The position numbers and the translations under genes were made by a program. The notes under the pieces were generated by a model. The model was not told where the DNA came from. It saw only the letters and a list, made by a program, of their open reading frames with translations, and did not search any database. Shown here one piece after another: positions 40,564 through 48,375 of a DNA stretch of 50,414 nt (positions are counted from its first letter, which is position 1; each line of letters begins with the position of its first letter). The DNA is from JAFECT01 sp964432415 (GTDB taxonomy: Bacteria > Pseudomonadota > Alphaproteobacteria > Caulobacterales > Caulobacteraceae): assembly GCA_964432415.1 (NCBI GenBank), contig CAYSNW010000024.1, positions 1 through 50,414 of the forward strand, given 5' to 3'.

Positions 40564-40592
40564 CGCCGGCCGCGCTGTCGCGCAGGCCGGCG
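40564..40592. other. strong hairpin in the rpsK-rpoA gap
   Basis: CGCCGGCC-GCGC (40564-40575) pairs with GCGC-A-GGCCGGCG (40580-40592), giving 12 pairs, one bulged A and a TGTC loop, in the 73-bp gap between the rpsK stop and rpoA start. TTTTAAAAATT lies on the rpsK side. On the coding strand no T run follows it, so it is not an ordinary terminator; it could affect processing or rpoA translation. Confidence 0.5.
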
Positions 40593-40615
40593 GTATTGGA
40601 ATTTTTAAAACGCGA

Positions 40616-41005
40616 TCAGACCCGGCGCCGCTTGGGCGGGCGGCATCCGTTATGCGGGATGGGGGTCACGTCACGAATGGTGGTGATGGTGAAGCCGACG
40701 GCCTGCAGAGCGCGCAGGGCCGACTCGCGGCCGGAGCCCGGGCCCGCCACGTTGACTTCCAGGGTCTTGACCCCGTGTTCCATCGCCTTGCGGCCGGCGT
40801 CTTCCGCGGCCACCTGGGCGGCGTACGGCGTCGACTTGCGCGAGCCCTTGAACCCCATGGCGCCGGCCGAGGACCAGGAGATCGCGTTGCCCTGGGCGTC
40901 GGTGATGGTGATCATGGTGTTGTTGAACGACGCGTTCACGTGCGCGACGCCCGAGGTGATGTTCTTGCGTTCGCGGCGTTTGACGCGAGCCGGTTCTTTG
41001 GCCAT
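40616..41005 (-). CDS. rpsK: 30S ribosomal protein S11
   Basis: A 129-residue S11 of the 30S platform. It contains GVAHVNASFNNTMITITD, GFKGSRKSTPYAAQVAAE and the conserved C-terminal DVTPIPHNGCRPPKRRRV. Length and ends are standard. 12 bp after rpsM. Confidence 0.98.
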   Translation of the reverse strand: MAKEPARVKRRERKNITSGVAHVNASFNNTMITITDAQGNAISWSSAGAMGFKGSRKSTPYAAQVAAEDAGRKAMEHGVKTLEVNVAGPGSGRESALRALQAVGFTITTIRDVTPIPHNGCRPPKRRRV

Positions 41006-41017
41006 CGGAATTCAGCC

Positions 41018-41386
41018 CTACTTCTTCTTGCCGGCGATCGGCTTGGCCGGACCCTTGCGGGTGCGGGCGTTGGTGTGGGTGCGCTGACCGCGGACCGGCA
41101 GGCCCTTGCGGTGACGCAGGCCTCGATAGCAGGCCAGGTCCATCAGGCGCTTGATATTGACCGCAACTTCGCGGCGCAGGTCGCCCTCGACGGAATAGTC
41201 CTTGTCGATGGTTTCGCGGATCTGCAGCACTTCCTGGTCGGTCAGCTGGTTCACGCGACGGGCCTGATCGATGCCGACCTTGCCGAGGATGTCGCGGGCG
41301 CGCTTGGGGCCGATCCCATGGATGTACTGGAGCGCGACTTCGACGCGCTTGTTGGTCGGAATGTTGACGCCTGCAATACGGGCCAC
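41018..41386 (-). CDS. rpsM: 30S ribosomal protein S13
   Basis: A 122-residue S13 of the 30S head, contacting the P-site tRNA and L5. It begins MARIAGVNIPTNKRVEVAL, then YIHGIGPKRARDIL, and ends with GQRTHTNARTRKGP. It is first in the alpha operon. A good promoter lies about 107 bp upstream of the start (41493-41520). As in other alphaproteobacteria, rpmJ and infA are absent before it. Confidence 0.98.
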   Translation of the reverse strand: MARIAGVNIPTNKRVEVALQYIHGIGPKRARDILGKVGIDQARRVNQLTDQEVLQIRETIDKDYSVEGDLRREVAVNIKRLMDLACYRGLRHRKGLPVRGQRTHTNARTRKGPAKPIAGKKK

Positions 41387-41492
41387 GTCTTAGTCTCCTG
41401 AACGCGTAATCGACGCGAAAACGACGCTCGGCTCACGGTCTTTCGAACTCGGAGCCGGCGTGCGCGTTCGCGCCCTTTCGCGGAAGCGCCCC

Positions 41493-41520
41493 GTTATAGG
41501 GATCGAAACGCTTCCGTCAA
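41493..41520 (-). promoter_or_regulatory. housekeeping promoter for the alpha operon (rpsM-rpsK-rpoA-rplQ)
   Basis: On the minus strand TTGACG (41520-41515) is separated by 16 bp from TATAAC (41498-41493). Read as the Caulobacter sigma-73 pattern TTGaCgS-N10-14-GCTANAWC, it gives TTGACGG, 13 bp and CCTATAAC, a mismatch only at the first G. An inverted repeat CGGAAGCG/CGCTTCCG (41481-41488, 41509-41516) spans the promoter and could be an operator or leader element. The predicted leader is about 100 bases. Confidence 0.72.
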
Positions 41521-41524
41521 TGGA

Positions 41525-41554
41525 CTTTTGCGGCCGAAGGGGCGGTCGCAAAAG
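41525..41554 (-). terminator. long hairpin just after adk
   Basis: CTTTTGCGGCCG (41525-41536) pairs with CGGTCGCAAAAG (41543-41554), 12 pairs including one G-T, around a 6-base loop. It begins 6 bp past the adk stop and ends 4 bp before the -35 of the rpsM promoter. The T bases sit within the stem instead of after it, so termination may be partial. Confidence 0.5.
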
Positions 41555-41560
41555 GTAGTG

Positions 41561-42133
41561 TCAGACCTTGGCCCCTTCAAGGGCCGCGGCGATCTGCCCC
41601 GCGACCTGCTCGACAGAGCCCATGCCGTCCACTTCGACGACCTTGCCCTGGTCCCCGTAGTAGGGAATCAGCGGCGCGGTCTGGGTGTTGTAGGCGTCGA
41701 GACGGACCTTGAAGCTGTCCGGATTGTCGTCCGGACGGCCTTCCTTCTCGTAGCGTTGGGCGATCCGGGCCAGCAGCGCCGGCTCATCAACCTTCAGGCG
41801 GACCACGATGTCGATTCGGGCCCCGCGGCCAGCCAGCATCGCGTCCAGGGCCTGAGCCTGGGCCACCGTGCGCGGGAAGCCGTCGAAGATGGCCCCGCCG
41901 GCCGCCTCGGCCTCGGGCAGGCGCTGTTCGATCAGCTCGATGACGATCTCGTCCGAGACCAGGGCGCCGGCCTGCATGATGGCCGCCACGCGCCCGCCCA
42001 GTTCGGTCCCCGCCGCGATCGCCGCGCGAAGCATGTCGCCGGTGGAAAGCTGCACCATGCCGCGCTCGTCGACGAGCCGCTTGGCCTGGGTCCCCTTGCC
42101 GGATCCAGGCGGGCCGAACAGGACCAGGTTCAT
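41561..42133 (-). CDS. adk: adenylate kinase (short-lid form)
   Basis: A 190-residue enzyme interconverting ATP, AMP and ADP. The P-loop is GPPGSGKGTQA and the AMP-binding part is LSTGDMLRAA with DGFPRTVAQAQ. The lid is reduced to a short loop around RYEKEGRPDDN, typical of alphaproteobacterial adenylate kinases and without zinc cysteines. Its ATG overlaps the secY stop (ATGA). Confidence 0.97.
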   Translation of the reverse strand: MNLVLFGPPGSGKGTQAKRLVDERGMVQLSTGDMLRAAIAAGTELGGRVAAIMQAGALVSDEIVIELIEQRLPEAEAAGGAIFDGFPRTVAQAQALDAMLAGRGARIDIVVRLKVDEPALLARIAQRYEKEGRPDDNPDSFKVRLDAYNTQTAPLIPYYGDQGKVVEVDGMGSVEQVAGQIAAALEGAKV

Positions 42134-43497
42134 CTCGCGCGGCCCCCGCGCAGCTTGGCCTTCTTGATCAGGCCCTCATACTGGTGCGCCAGCAAGTGGG
42201 ACTGGATCTGGGCAACCGTATCCATGGTGACGCTGACCACGATCAGCAGCGAGGTGCCGCCGAAGGCCAGGGTCTGGGTGAAGGTGCCGATCAGGAATTC
42301 CGGCAGAAGGCAGACGGCGATGATGTAGGCCGCCCCGATCACGGTCAGGCGGGTCAGGACATAGTCCAGGTACTCCGCCGTGCGCTTGCCCGGCCGGATG
42401 CCCGGCAGGAAGCCGCCGTACTTGCGCAGGTTCTCCGCCGTGTCTTCCGGATTGAACACCACCGAGGTGTAGAAGAAGCAGAAGAAGCCGATCAGCAGGG
42501 CGTAGACGATCATGAAGGTCGCGCTGCCGTGCTGCAACTGGGTGGTCACCGCCGTCAGCCAAGCCATCCCTGAAGGCAGCGCCTGAGGGTTCTGCGACAG
42601 GAACAGGGCCGCGGTGGTGGGCAGCATCAGAAGACTGGAGGCGAAGATCGGCGGGATCACGCCCGAGGTGTTGATCTTCAGCGGCATGAAGGAGCTCTCG
42701 CCCCCGAACATGCGGTTGCCGACCTGGCGCTTGGGATACTGGACCAGCAGGCGCCGCTGGGCGCGTTCCATGAACACGATGAAGGCGATCACGCCCACCG
42801 CGCCCAGGATCAGGGCCAGCAGCAGGGCGGGGTTCATGGAGCCGTCGCGCACCTTGGCGAACAGGGACTGAACCCCCGCCGGCAGGCGCGAGACGATGCC
42901 GGCGAAAATGATCAGGGACGAGCCGTTGCCCACCCCGCGTGAGGTGATCTGCTCGCCCAGCCACATCAGGAACATGGTGCCGCCGGTAAGCGTGACCATG
43001 CAGGAGATGGTGAACATCAGGCCGGGATGGTCCGCGGCGGTGACGCCCTGGGCGTTGGCGTGCTGCAGGCTCATCGCCATGCCAAAGGACTGGGCCAGCG
43101 CCAGCACCACGGTCAGGTAGCGGGTGTACTGGTTGAGCTGCTTGCGCCCCGCCTCCCCGCCTTCCTTGCGCAGCTTTTCCCAGGGACCGTAGATGGTGCC
43201 CATCAGCTGCACGATGATCGAGGCCGAGATGTAGGGCATCACGTTCAGGGCGAAGATCGCCATGCGCTGCAACGCGCCGCCCGAGAACATGTTGAACATG
43301 CCCAGGATGCCCTGGCTCTGGCCGGCAAAACCCTGTTCGAAGACGATCGTGTTGATGCCGGGGATCGGAATGAAGGTCCCGAGCCGGAAGATGATCAGCG
43401 CCCCCATGGTGAACAGGAGGCGTTTGTGCAGCTCCGTCGCCTTCTGGAAGGCTCCGAAGTTGATGTTAGCTGCTAGCTGTTCGGCGGCCGAAGCCAT
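42130..43497 (-). CDS. secY: protein translocase subunit SecY
   Basis: A 455-residue, ten-helix channel of the Sec translocon. Landmarks are the N-terminal cytoplasmic part, LGTFIPIPGI in helix 1, the plug region around FNMFSGGALQRMAIFALNV (after one residue), RGVGNGSSLIIFAGI and the C-terminal RLTVIGAAYIIAVCLLPE. The 148-bp gap upstream (43498-43645) has no gene; it holds an inverted repeat GGCCTG/CAGGCC (43607-43637) in the untranslated part before secY. Confidence 0.98.
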   Translation of the reverse strand: MASAAEQLAANINFGAFQKATELHKRLLFTMGALIIFRLGTFIPIPGINTIVFEQGFAGQSQGILGMFNMFSGGALQRMAIFALNVMPYISASIIVQLMGTIYGPWEKLRKEGGEAGRKQLNQYTRYLTVVLALAQSFGMAMSLQHANAQGVTAADHPGLMFTISCMVTLTGGTMFLMWLGEQITSRGVGNGSSLIIFAGIVSRLPAGVQSLFAKVRDGSMNPALLLALILGAVGVIAFIVFMERAQRRLLVQYPKRQVGNRMFGGESSFMPLKINTSGVIPPIFASSLLMLPTTAALFLSQNPQALPSGMAWLTAVTTQLQHGSATFMIVYALLIGFFCFFYTSVVFNPEDTAENLRKYGGFLPGIRPGKRTAEYLDYVLTRLTVIGAAYIIAVCLLPEFLIGTFTQTLAFGGTSLLIVVSVTMDTVAQIQSHLLAHQYEGLIKKAKLRGGRAR

Positions 43498-43645
43498 TCA
43501 GGAACCCCCGAGACCTTCAGCGCCTGGACGAGCGGTTCGTCACGATCGGGCGCGTCTCTTGTGAACTTACGCGTCTCAAATAGGCGATAGATACCGGCAG
43601 TGCGAGGGCCTGCGGGGCGACGATCGCTCCACAGGCCGAAATCGC

Positions 43646-44137
43646 TTACGCCGCTTCCGAGTCGTTGGCCGGCTCGGGGCGGGTCTGGGTCAGCTTGCCG
43701 CCCGCCGCTTCCACGGCCTTGACCGCCGAGGCGGTGGCCGACCAGACGGTCAGGTCGAGCTTGGACTTCAGATCGCCGTGGCCCAGCAGGCGCACGCCGT
43801 TCTTGACGCGGCGGATGACGCCCGCGGCGATCAGGGTCTCGGCGGTGATCGGCTTCTTGGCGTCGAGCTTGCCGGCTTCGATGGCCTTCTCGATGCGCCA
43901 CAGGTTCACTTCGACCAGCTTCAGCGCGAAGGGGTTGTTGAAGCCACGCTTGGGCATGCGCATGTGCAGCGGCATCTGGCCGCCTTCGAAGCCGCGCAGG
44001 GCGACGCCCGAACGGGACTTCTGGCCCTTCACGCCGCGACCGGCGGTCTTGCCCTTGCCGGAGCCGGGGCCGCGGCCCACGCGCATGCGCTTCTTGTGAG
44101 CGCCTTCGTTGTCGCGGATTTCGTTGAGCTTTGTCAT
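43646..44137 (-). CDS. rplO: 50S ribosomal protein L15
   Basis: A 163-residue L15. The N-terminal Gly/Arg/Lys-rich arm (GRGPGSGKGKTAGRGVKGQ) is followed by the globular part with FEGGQMPLHMRMPKRGF and a C-terminal extension rich in Ala, Glu and Pro (ARGKLTQTRPE-like end). It lies after a terminator-like hairpin that separates it from rpmD. Confidence 0.97.
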   Translation of the reverse strand: MTKLNEIRDNEGAHKKRMRVGRGPGSGKGKTAGRGVKGQKSRSGVALRGFEGGQMPLHMRMPKRGFNNPFALKLVEVNLWRIEKAIEAGKLDAKKPITAETLIAAGVIRRVKNGVRLLGHGDLKSKLDLTVWSATASAVKAVEAAGGKLTQTRPEPANDSEAA

Positions 44138-44190
44138 GGTCTCAGCCTCTCCTTGGAGGAAATGCGCCCGGACGAACCGGACTCGGCTTG

Positions 44191-44223
44191 AAAAGGAAAG
44201 TTCCCCGGCCGGAGCCGGGGAAC
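44191..44223 (-). terminator. terminator-like hairpin inside the spc operon (rpmD-rplO)
   Basis: A perfect 10-bp stem, GTTCCCCGGC (44200-44209) with GCCGGGGAAC (44214-44223), has a CGGA tetraloop. On the minus strand it is followed by TTTCCTTTTC. It starts 9 bp past the rpmD stop. Because rplO, secY and adk lie downstream, it must be read through or processed. Confidence 0.65.
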
Positions 44224-44231
44224 GGTTCGTG

Positions 44232-44417
44232 TCAGGACTTGGTCTCGACCACTTCCACCATGTGGTGGACCTTGGCGATCATGCCGCGCACGTGCGGCGT
44301 GTCCTTCAGGGTGACCTGACGGCCGATCCGGTTCAGGCCCAGGCCGATCAGGGTCAGGCGCTGGTCCTTGGGGCGCCGGATGGGGCTCCCGGTCTGCTTG
44401 ATGGTGATCTCAGCCAT
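44232..44417 (-). CDS. rpmD: 50S ribosomal protein L30
   Basis: A 61-residue L30. It reads TIKQTGSPIRRPKDQRLTL, then LGLNRIGRQVTLKDTPHVRGM in two halves. The ATG at 44417 (MAEITIKQ) gives the standard length; the in-frame upstream ATG adds four residues. It lies 8 bp after rpsE. Confidence 0.97.
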   Translation of the reverse strand: MAEITIKQTGSPIRRPKDQRLTLIGLGLNRIGRQVTLKDTPHVRGMIAKVHHMVEVVETKS

Positions 44418-44425
44418 GACGGGTC

Positions 44426-45004
44426 TCAACCTTCGATCGCGTCGGGCGCCGAGGCGCCGTCGTTGCGGCGGCCGAGCAGATCGCCGACCTTCTTGCCGCG
44501 CTTGTTGGCGACCTGGCGGGGCGAGCTCTGGACCTTGAGGGCCTCAAACGTCGCGCGCACCATGTTGTACGGGTTGGACGAGCCGGTCGACTTGCCCACC
44601 ACGTCCTGGACGCCCAGGGTTTCGAGCACCGCGCGCATCGGGCCGCCGGCGATGACGCCGGTGCCGGGAGGCGCCGCGCGGACCATCACCTTGCCCGCGC
44701 CCCAACGGCCGTTGCCGTCATGGTGCAGGGTGCGGCTTTCGCGCAGCGGCACGCGGATCATGGTCTTCTTGGCTTCTTCGGTGGCCTTGCGGATGGCTTC
44801 CGGCACTTCGCGCGCCTTGCCGTGACCGAAGCCCACGCGGCCCTTCTGGTCGCCGACGACCATGAGAGCTGCGAAGCTGAAGCGGCGGCCGCCCTTCACG
44901 GTGGCGGCGACGCGGTTGATGTGAACGAGCTTTTCGACGAGTTCGTTCTCGCGGTCTTCCGTTCCACGATCGCGGCGCTCGCCACGCTCTTCTCTACGAG
45001 CCAT
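44426..45004 (-). CDS. rpsE: 30S ribosomal protein S5
   Basis: A 192-residue S5, which helps decoding accuracy. The core has ELVEKLVHINRVAATVKGG, GHGKAREVPEAIRKA and GTGVIAGGPMRAVLE. The first 20 residues are unusually charged (RREERGERRDRGTEDREN), an extension compared with Escherichia coli, and the tail ends GRRNDGASAPDAIEG. Confidence 0.97.
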   Translation of the reverse strand: MARREERGERRDRGTEDRENELVEKLVHINRVAATVKGGRRFSFAALMVVGDQKGRVGFGHGKAREVPEAIRKATEEAKKTMIRVPLRESRTLHHDGNGRWGAGKVMVRAAPPGTGVIAGGPMRAVLETLGVQDVVGKSTGSSNPYNMVRATFEALKVQSSPRQVANKRGKKVGDLLGRRNDGASAPDAIEG

Positions 45005-45014
45005 TGCGATCCCC

Positions 45015-45368
45015 TTAGAAGTTCAAGCCGGCTTCGCGCGCGGCTTCAGCCAGCGCCTTGACGCGGCCGTGGAAAATGTAGCTGCCGCGGTCGAACACGA
45101 CTTCCTTGACGCCCTTTTCGACGGCGCGCTGAGCGATCAGCTTGCCGACCGTGGCCGCGGCGTCCTTGTCGGAGCCACGCTTCTTGTCCGTCTCCAGCGA
45201 GGAGGCGGCCGCCAGGGTGACGCCGTTCAGATCGTCGATGACCTGGGCATAGATGTTCTTGGACGAGCGGAAGACCGTCAGACGGGGACGGCCGCTCGAG
45301 ACCTTCTTGAGCCGAGTGCGCACCCGCTGGGCGCGCTTCTGGGCGGATTCGCGAGGAGAGAGCGCCAT
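45015..45368 (-). CDS. rplR: 50S ribosomal protein L18
   Basis: A 117-residue L18 that binds 5S rRNA. It contains RTRLKKVSSGRPRLTVFRS, NIYAQVIDDLNGVTLAAAS and the closing VVFDRGSYIFHGRVKALAEA. Normal length; 10 bp before rpsE and 3 bp after rplF. Confidence 0.98.
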   Translation of the reverse strand: MALSPRESAQKRAQRVRTRLKKVSSGRPRLTVFRSSKNIYAQVIDDLNGVTLAAASSLETDKKRGSDKDAAATVGKLIAQRAVEKGVKEVVFDRGSYIFHGRVKALAEAAREAGLNF

Positions 45369-45371
45369 GGC

Positions 45372-45905
45372 CTACTTCTTCTTGCCTTCCTTGCGACGGA
45401 CCTTTTCGCCCGCGTAGCGCACGCCCTTGCCCTTGTAGGGCTCGGGCGGGCGGATCTTGCGGATACGGGCCGCCATTTCGCCGACCAGCTGCTTGTCGAT
45501 GCCGCCGATCCTGATTTCAGTCTGCTTGGGCACCACGAAGGTGATGCCGGCGGGCGGAGGGATGTCGACGTCGTGGCTGAAGCCGAGCTGCAGCGAAAGG
45601 GCCTGGCCCTTCAGCGCGGCGCGGTAGCCGACGCCCACGAGTTCGAGGGTTTCCTCGAAGCCCTTGGTGACGCCCTCGACCATGTTGTTCACCAGGGTGC
45701 GGGACAGGCCCCACATGGCCTGGGCGCGGGAGTTGTCCACGCGCTTGGCCAGGGTGAGCTCTCCGCCCTCCTGCTTGACCTCGATTTCCTCGGCCACCGT
45801 CCAGGAAAGCTGGCCCTTGGGCCCCTTCACCGAAACGGTCTGGCCATCGAGCGTGACCTGCACGCCCGAGGGGATCGAAATCGCCTTCTTGCCGATACGA
45901 GACAT
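45372..45905 (-). CDS. rplF: 50S ribosomal protein L6
   Basis: A 177-residue L6. It starts MSRIGKKAISIPSGVQV and has the duplicated fold, with GVTKGFEETLELVGVGYRA and the conserved C-terminal PEPYKGKGVRYAGEKVRRK. The ATG at 45905 was chosen by the conserved N-terminus. Confidence 0.98.
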   Translation of the reverse strand: MSRIGKKAISIPSGVQVTLDGQTVSVKGPKGQLSWTVAEEIEVKQEGGELTLAKRVDNSRAQAMWGLSRTLVNNMVEGVTKGFEETLELVGVGYRAALKGQALSLQLGFSHDVDIPPPAGITFVVPKQTEIRIGGIDKQLVGEMAARIRKIRPPEPYKGKGVRYAGEKVRRKEGKKK

Positions 45906-45924
45906 GTTGGGTTCCTCGCCTCGC

Positions 45925-46323
45925 CTAGTAGACGCGGCAGAGCACTTCGCCGCCGACGTTGGCGTCGCGCGCGGCGGAGTCTGACATGACGCCCTTGGGC
46001 GTCGACAGGATCGAGATCCCAAGGCCGTTCTTGATCGGCTTGAGGTCGCGGATCGACGAATAGACCCGGCGGCCGGGCTTCGACACGCGGGCGATCTCGG
46101 CGATCACCGGCTGGCCGTCGAAGTACTTCAGCTCGATCTCGAACTGCGGGTGTTCGCCCGGCATTTCGAGCAGCTGATAGCCGCGGATGTAGCCCTCGTT
46201 CTGCAGCACGTCGAGGACGCGCTCGCGCAGCTTCGAGGCCGGGGTGAGCACCTTCGAACGCTTGCGGGTCGCGGCGTTCTTGATGCGGGCGATCATGTCG
46301 CTGAGCGGATCGTTCACGGACAT
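45925..46323 (-). CDS. rpsH: 30S ribosomal protein S8
   Basis: A 132-residue S8, a primary 16S rRNA binder and, in Escherichia coli, the translational regulator of the spc operon. It starts MSVNDPLSDMIARIKNA and ends STPKGVMSDSAARDANVGG before a short end. Standard length. Confidence 0.98.
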   Translation of the reverse strand: MSVNDPLSDMIARIKNAATRKRSKVLTPASKLRERVLDVLQNEGYIRGYQLLEMPGEHPQFEIELKYFDGQPVIAEIARVSKPGRRVYSSIRDLKPIKNGLGISILSTPKGVMSDSAARDANVGGEVLCRVY

Positions 46324-46327
46324 GGCG

Positions 46328-46633
46328 TCACCAGCTCGACTTGGTCATGCCCGGGATCTGGCCGGCGGACGCGAGGTCGCGCAGGGCGATACGGGACATT
46401 TTGAGTTTGCGGTAATAGGCCCGCGGGCGGCCCGTGACCTGGCACCGGTTACGGATGCGGGTCGGGGACGAGTTGCGCGGCAGTTCGGCCAGCTTCAGGC
46501 GCGCTTCGAAGCGCTCCTCCAGCGGGCGGGATTCGTCGTTGGCGATCGCCTTGAGGGCGTCGCGCTTTCCGGCGTACTGCGCGGCGAGACGGCGGACCAT
46601 CTCGTTGCGGTTCACTGCGCTTTTCTTGGCCAT
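46328..46633 (-). CDS. rpsN: 30S ribosomal protein S14 (zinc-free form)
   Basis: A 101-residue S14. The long form without the CxxC zinc pairs is shown by RNRCQVTGRPRAYYRKLKM, where only one Cys remains, and by the full length. It starts MAKKSAVNRNEMVRRLAAQ. 4 bp before rpsH. Confidence 0.97.
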   Translation of the reverse strand: MAKKSAVNRNEMVRRLAAQYAGKRDALKAIANDESRPLEERFEARLKLAELPRNSSPTRIRNRCQVTGRPRAYYRKLKMSRIALRDLASAGQIPGMTKSSW

Positions 46634-46655
46634 TTCGGTTCTCTCTCCCCGTCCG

Positions 46656-47222
46656 TCAGGAATTGAACGGGAATTGGAATTCTTTGAGGAGAGCCTTGGC
46701 CTCCCCGTCGGTCTTGGCGGTGGTGCACACGACGATGTCCATGCCCCACATCTGGTCGATCTGGTCGTAGTTGATCTCCGGGAACACGATGTGCTCCTTC
46801 AGACCCATGGCGAAGTTGCCGCGACCGTCGAACGAATTGCCGTTCAGGCCCCGGAAATCCTTCACCCGCGGCAGCGCGATGGTGATCAGACGGTCCAGGA
46901 ACTCGTACATGCGCTCCTTGCGGAGCGTGACCTTGGCGCCGATGACCATGCCTTCGCGCAGCTTGAAGGTCGCGACCGAAAGGCGGGCCTTGGTCGGCGA
47001 GGGCTTCTGGCCGGTGATGGCGGCCAGGTCCTTCATGGCCGCGGCGGCCTTCTTCGAGTCGGCCACCGCTTCGCCGATGCCCATGTTCACGACGATCTTG
47101 TCGAGCTTGGGCACCTGCATCTCGTTGGTGTAGCCGAACTGTTCCTTCATCGCCGCGCGGATGCGCTCGCGATAGATGGTCCTCAGCCGAGGTTCGTACT
47201 TGGCGTCTTGGGACTTAGCCAT
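46656..47222 (-). CDS. rplE: 50S ribosomal protein L5
   Basis: A 188-residue L5 that binds 5S rRNA and contacts S13. It contains QVPKLDKIVVNMGIGEAV, ITGQKPSPTKARLSVATFK and GLKEHIVFPEINYDQID. The ATG at 47222 overlaps the rplX stop by 8 bp, so the two are translated in step. Confidence 0.97.
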   Translation of the reverse strand: MAKSQDAKYEPRLRTIYRERIRAAMKEQFGYTNEMQVPKLDKIVVNMGIGEAVADSKKAAAAMKDLAAITGQKPSPTKARLSVATFKLREGMVIGAKVTLRKERMYEFLDRLITIALPRVKDFRGLNGNSFDGRGNFAMGLKEHIVFPEINYDQIDQMWGMDIVVCTTAKTDGEAKALLKEFQFPFNS

Positions 47223-47532
47223 TGATGACCTCGCCGGACTTCTTGGCGAAACGGACCTTCTTGTCGCCGTCCATGCGGAAGCCGACCCGGGTCGCCTCGC
47301 CGCTCTTGGGGTCGACATAAGCCACGTTCGAAACGTGGAGGGACGCTTCCTTGTTGACGATGCCGCCCTGCGGATTGGTCTGCGAGGGGCGGGTGTGGCG
47401 CTGGACGACGTTGACGCCTTCCACCAGCACGCGGTTTTCGGTCGGCATGACCTTCAGGACAGTGCCCTGACGGCCCTTGTCCTTGCCGGCCAGGACGACA
47501 ACGCGGTCGCCCTTCTTGATTTTCGCGGCCAT
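47215..47532 (-). CDS. rplX: 50S ribosomal protein L24
   Basis: A 105-residue L24, an assembly initiator of the 50S subunit. The KOW motif is KKGDRVVVLAGKDKGRQGTV and RHTRPSQTNPQGGIVNKEA follows. The start shares one base with the rplN stop (TGATG), and its end overlaps rplE by 8 bp. Confidence 0.97.
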   Translation of the reverse strand: MAAKIKKGDRVVVLAGKDKGRQGTVLKVMPTENRVLVEGVNVVQRHTRPSQTNPQGGIVNKEASLHVSNVAYVDPKSGEATRVGFRMDGDKKVRFAKKSGEVING

Positions 47533-47900
47533 CAGATGACCTCCGGAGCGAGCGAGATGATCTTCATGTGGTTCTTGGCGCGCAGTTCGCGCGGAACCGG
47601 GCCGAAGATCCGCGTGCCGATCGGCTCGTTCTGCTTGTTCACGATGACGGCGGCGCTGTGGTCGAAACGGATGACCGAGCCGTCCTTGCGCTGGATGTCC
47701 TTGGACGTGCGCACGACGACGGCGCGCAGAACGTCGCCCTTCTTCACCCGGCCCCGCGGAATGGCTTCCTTGACGGAGACGACGATGACATCGCCCACCG
47801 AGGCGTAGCGGCGCTTCGCGCCGCCCAGCACCTTGATGCACATGACCCGGCGGGCGCCGGAATTGTCGGCGACGTCCAGGTTAGTTTGCATCTGGATCAT
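47532..47900 (-). CDS. rplN: 50S ribosomal protein L14
   Basis: A 122-residue L14. It starts MIQMQTNLDVADNSGARRV and includes GDVIVVSVKEAIPRGRVKKG and RIFGPVPRELRAKNHMKI. Standard length and ends; first gene of the classical spc group here. Confidence 0.98.
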   Translation of the reverse strand: MIQMQTNLDVADNSGARRVMCIKVLGGAKRRYASVGDVIVVSVKEAIPRGRVKKGDVLRAVVVRTSKDIQRKDGSVIRFDHSAAVIVNKQNEPIGTRIFGPVPRELRAKNHMKIISLAPEVI

Positions 47901-47911
47901 GGGTCAGATCC

Positions 47912-48163
47912 TTACGATTTCGCGCTCTGGGCGGCCTTGGGAAGGACCTCCCAGCGCTTGAGCTTGGACTTGGGCGCGCACTCGACGATGCGAGCGGACT
48001 CGCCGGCCTTGTAGGAATTGGCCTCGTCGTGGGCGTGGTACTTCTTGGACAGGCGCACGATCTTCTTCAGGACCGGGTGCAGCAGCGTGCGCTCGACCTT
48101 CACGACAACCGTCTTGTCGCCCTTGTCGGAGACGACCACGCCTTCGAGAATTCGCTTTGGCAT
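47912..48163 (-). CDS. rpsQ: 30S ribosomal protein S17
   Basis: An 83-residue S17 of the OB fold that binds 16S rRNA. It has MPKRILEGVVVSDKGDKTV, then RLSKKYHAHDEAN and ECAPKSKLKRWEV. The ATG at 48163 fits the family start. Confidence 0.97.
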   Translation of the reverse strand: MPKRILEGVVVSDKGDKTVVVKVERTLLHPVLKKIVRLSKKYHAHDEANSYKAGESARIVECAPKSKLKRWEVLPKAAQSAKS

Positions 48164-48176
48164 TGGCTTATCTTCC

Positions 48177-48371
48177 TCAGGCCGGGCGCTGTTGGCGCTG
48201 AAGCGTCTTGATCCGCGCGATGTCCCGGCGAACCACTTCAACACGGTGGGTCTTCTCGGCCTGCCCCGTGGCGGCCTGGAAGCGCAGGTTGAATTGCTCC
48301 TTCTTGAGGGAGAGCAGTTCGTCCTGCAGTTGGTCGGGGGTTTTGCCCCGGAAGTCAGCGATCTTGGTCAT
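48177..48371 (-). CDS. rpmC: 50S ribosomal protein L29
   Basis: A 64-residue helical L29, located near the peptide exit tunnel. It includes DFRGKTPDQLQDELLSLKK and QFNLRFQAATGQAEKTHRV. The ATG at 48371 is 4 bp downstream of the rplP stop. Confidence 0.96.
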   Translation of the reverse strand: MTKIADFRGKTPDQLQDELLSLKKEQFNLRFQAATGQAEKTHRVEVVRRDIARIKTLQRQQRPA

Positions 48372-48375
48372 GGCC

